Shown here in pieces: positions 43,640-43,751 of a DNA stretch of 43,751 nucleotides (within the stretch, counting starts at the first letter, position 1; every line of letters starts with the position of its first letter). The stretch lies in contig JAAYPC010000045.1 in NCBI GenBank assembly GCA_012519985.1, forward strand, positions 1 through 43,751. The letters run 5' to 3'. The stretch is from Fibrobacter sp. (GTDB taxonomy: Bacteria > Fibrobacterota > Chitinivibrionia > Chitinivibrionales > Chitinispirillaceae). The translations under genes and the position numbers were made by a program. The notes below the pieces were generated by a model that saw only the letters and a program-made list of their open reading frames with translations, did not search any database and was not told where the DNA came from.

Positions 43640-43751
43640 TTTCCTTCTTGGACATTGGTGTTCAGAACCTCGACATCGGGGTTCTAAACTTCGACTTCGA
43701 TGCTTTGAACTTTCCCATCGATGCTTTGAACTTTCCCATCGGTGCTTTGAA
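43640..43751. repeat. Second 21-bp tandem array, runs off the window
   Basis: Units start at 43640, 43661, 43682, 43703, 43724 and 43745. The third and later ones share CTTTGAACTTTCCCATCG; the earlier ones are diverged (TTCAGAACCTCGACATCG). The minus strand reads as heptads like FKASMGK. The unit sequence is unrelated to that at 15462-15713 but the period is identical. It continues beyond the window. Confidence 0.85.

Overview
The window looks like chromosomal DNA of a Gram-negative, AT-rich bacterium, most likely Fibrobacterota (Chitinispirillum/Chitinivibrio-like). The main clue is a TIGR02147-family regulator at 29426-30247, a family described from Fibrobacter. Two Por/type IX-like C-terminal sorting domains, many lipoproteins, a YejM-like protein and outer-membrane barrels agree with this. 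The taxonomic call is inference. No tRNA, rRNA, CRISPR array or prophage was recognised.

Left part (1-6670): the 3' end of a RayT-type transposase gene, a Ski2-like helicase, a GT4 glycosyltransferase and malQ. A family of short CCCAGAGGT/ACCTCTGGG palindromes and half-sites is scattered between these genes and may be the REP partner of the transposase.

6671-15201 is one six-gene operon for a very divergent Dpp/Opp-like ABC importer: large lipoprotein, family-5 binding protein, SH3-like secreted protein, two permease-like proteins and a DppD-DppF-type double ATPase. It is followed by a 12-unit 21-bp repeat array, then a ZTP (pfl) riboswitch in front of glyA with a clear terminator behind it.

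17864-27546 is a long minus-strand gene run. Its upstream half is an envelope-polymer cluster: a small DPGTG membrane protein, a CDP-glycerol glycerophosphotransferase-like enzyme, a YejM/PbgA-like protein, a YidC paralogue, and a nucleotidyltransferase-aminotransferase fusion resembling PntC-type activation of aminoethylphosphonate-like headgroups. Downstream come a barrel protein, a flavodoxin-like reductase, a rhomboid protease and a DsbA-like protein.

The right part holds a GH13 enzyme, the TIGR02147 regulator with an immediately downstream 42-codon secreted-peptide gene, a CpoB-like lipoprotein, a frameshifted Rpn nuclease, a secreted metalloprotease cut from its sorting domain by one in-frame amber codon, a bacterial SLC12-type transporter, an amidohydrolase with an altered active-site motif, and the operon yajC-def-spoIID-like-endoQ. 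The window ends with a TRL-like lipoprotein, the remnant of a Ycf48-like secreted protein and a second 21-bp repeat array that runs off the edge.

The strongest candidates for something undescribed are the TIGR02147-peptide pair, the envelope headgroup cluster, the divergent ABC operon and the two 21-bp arrays.
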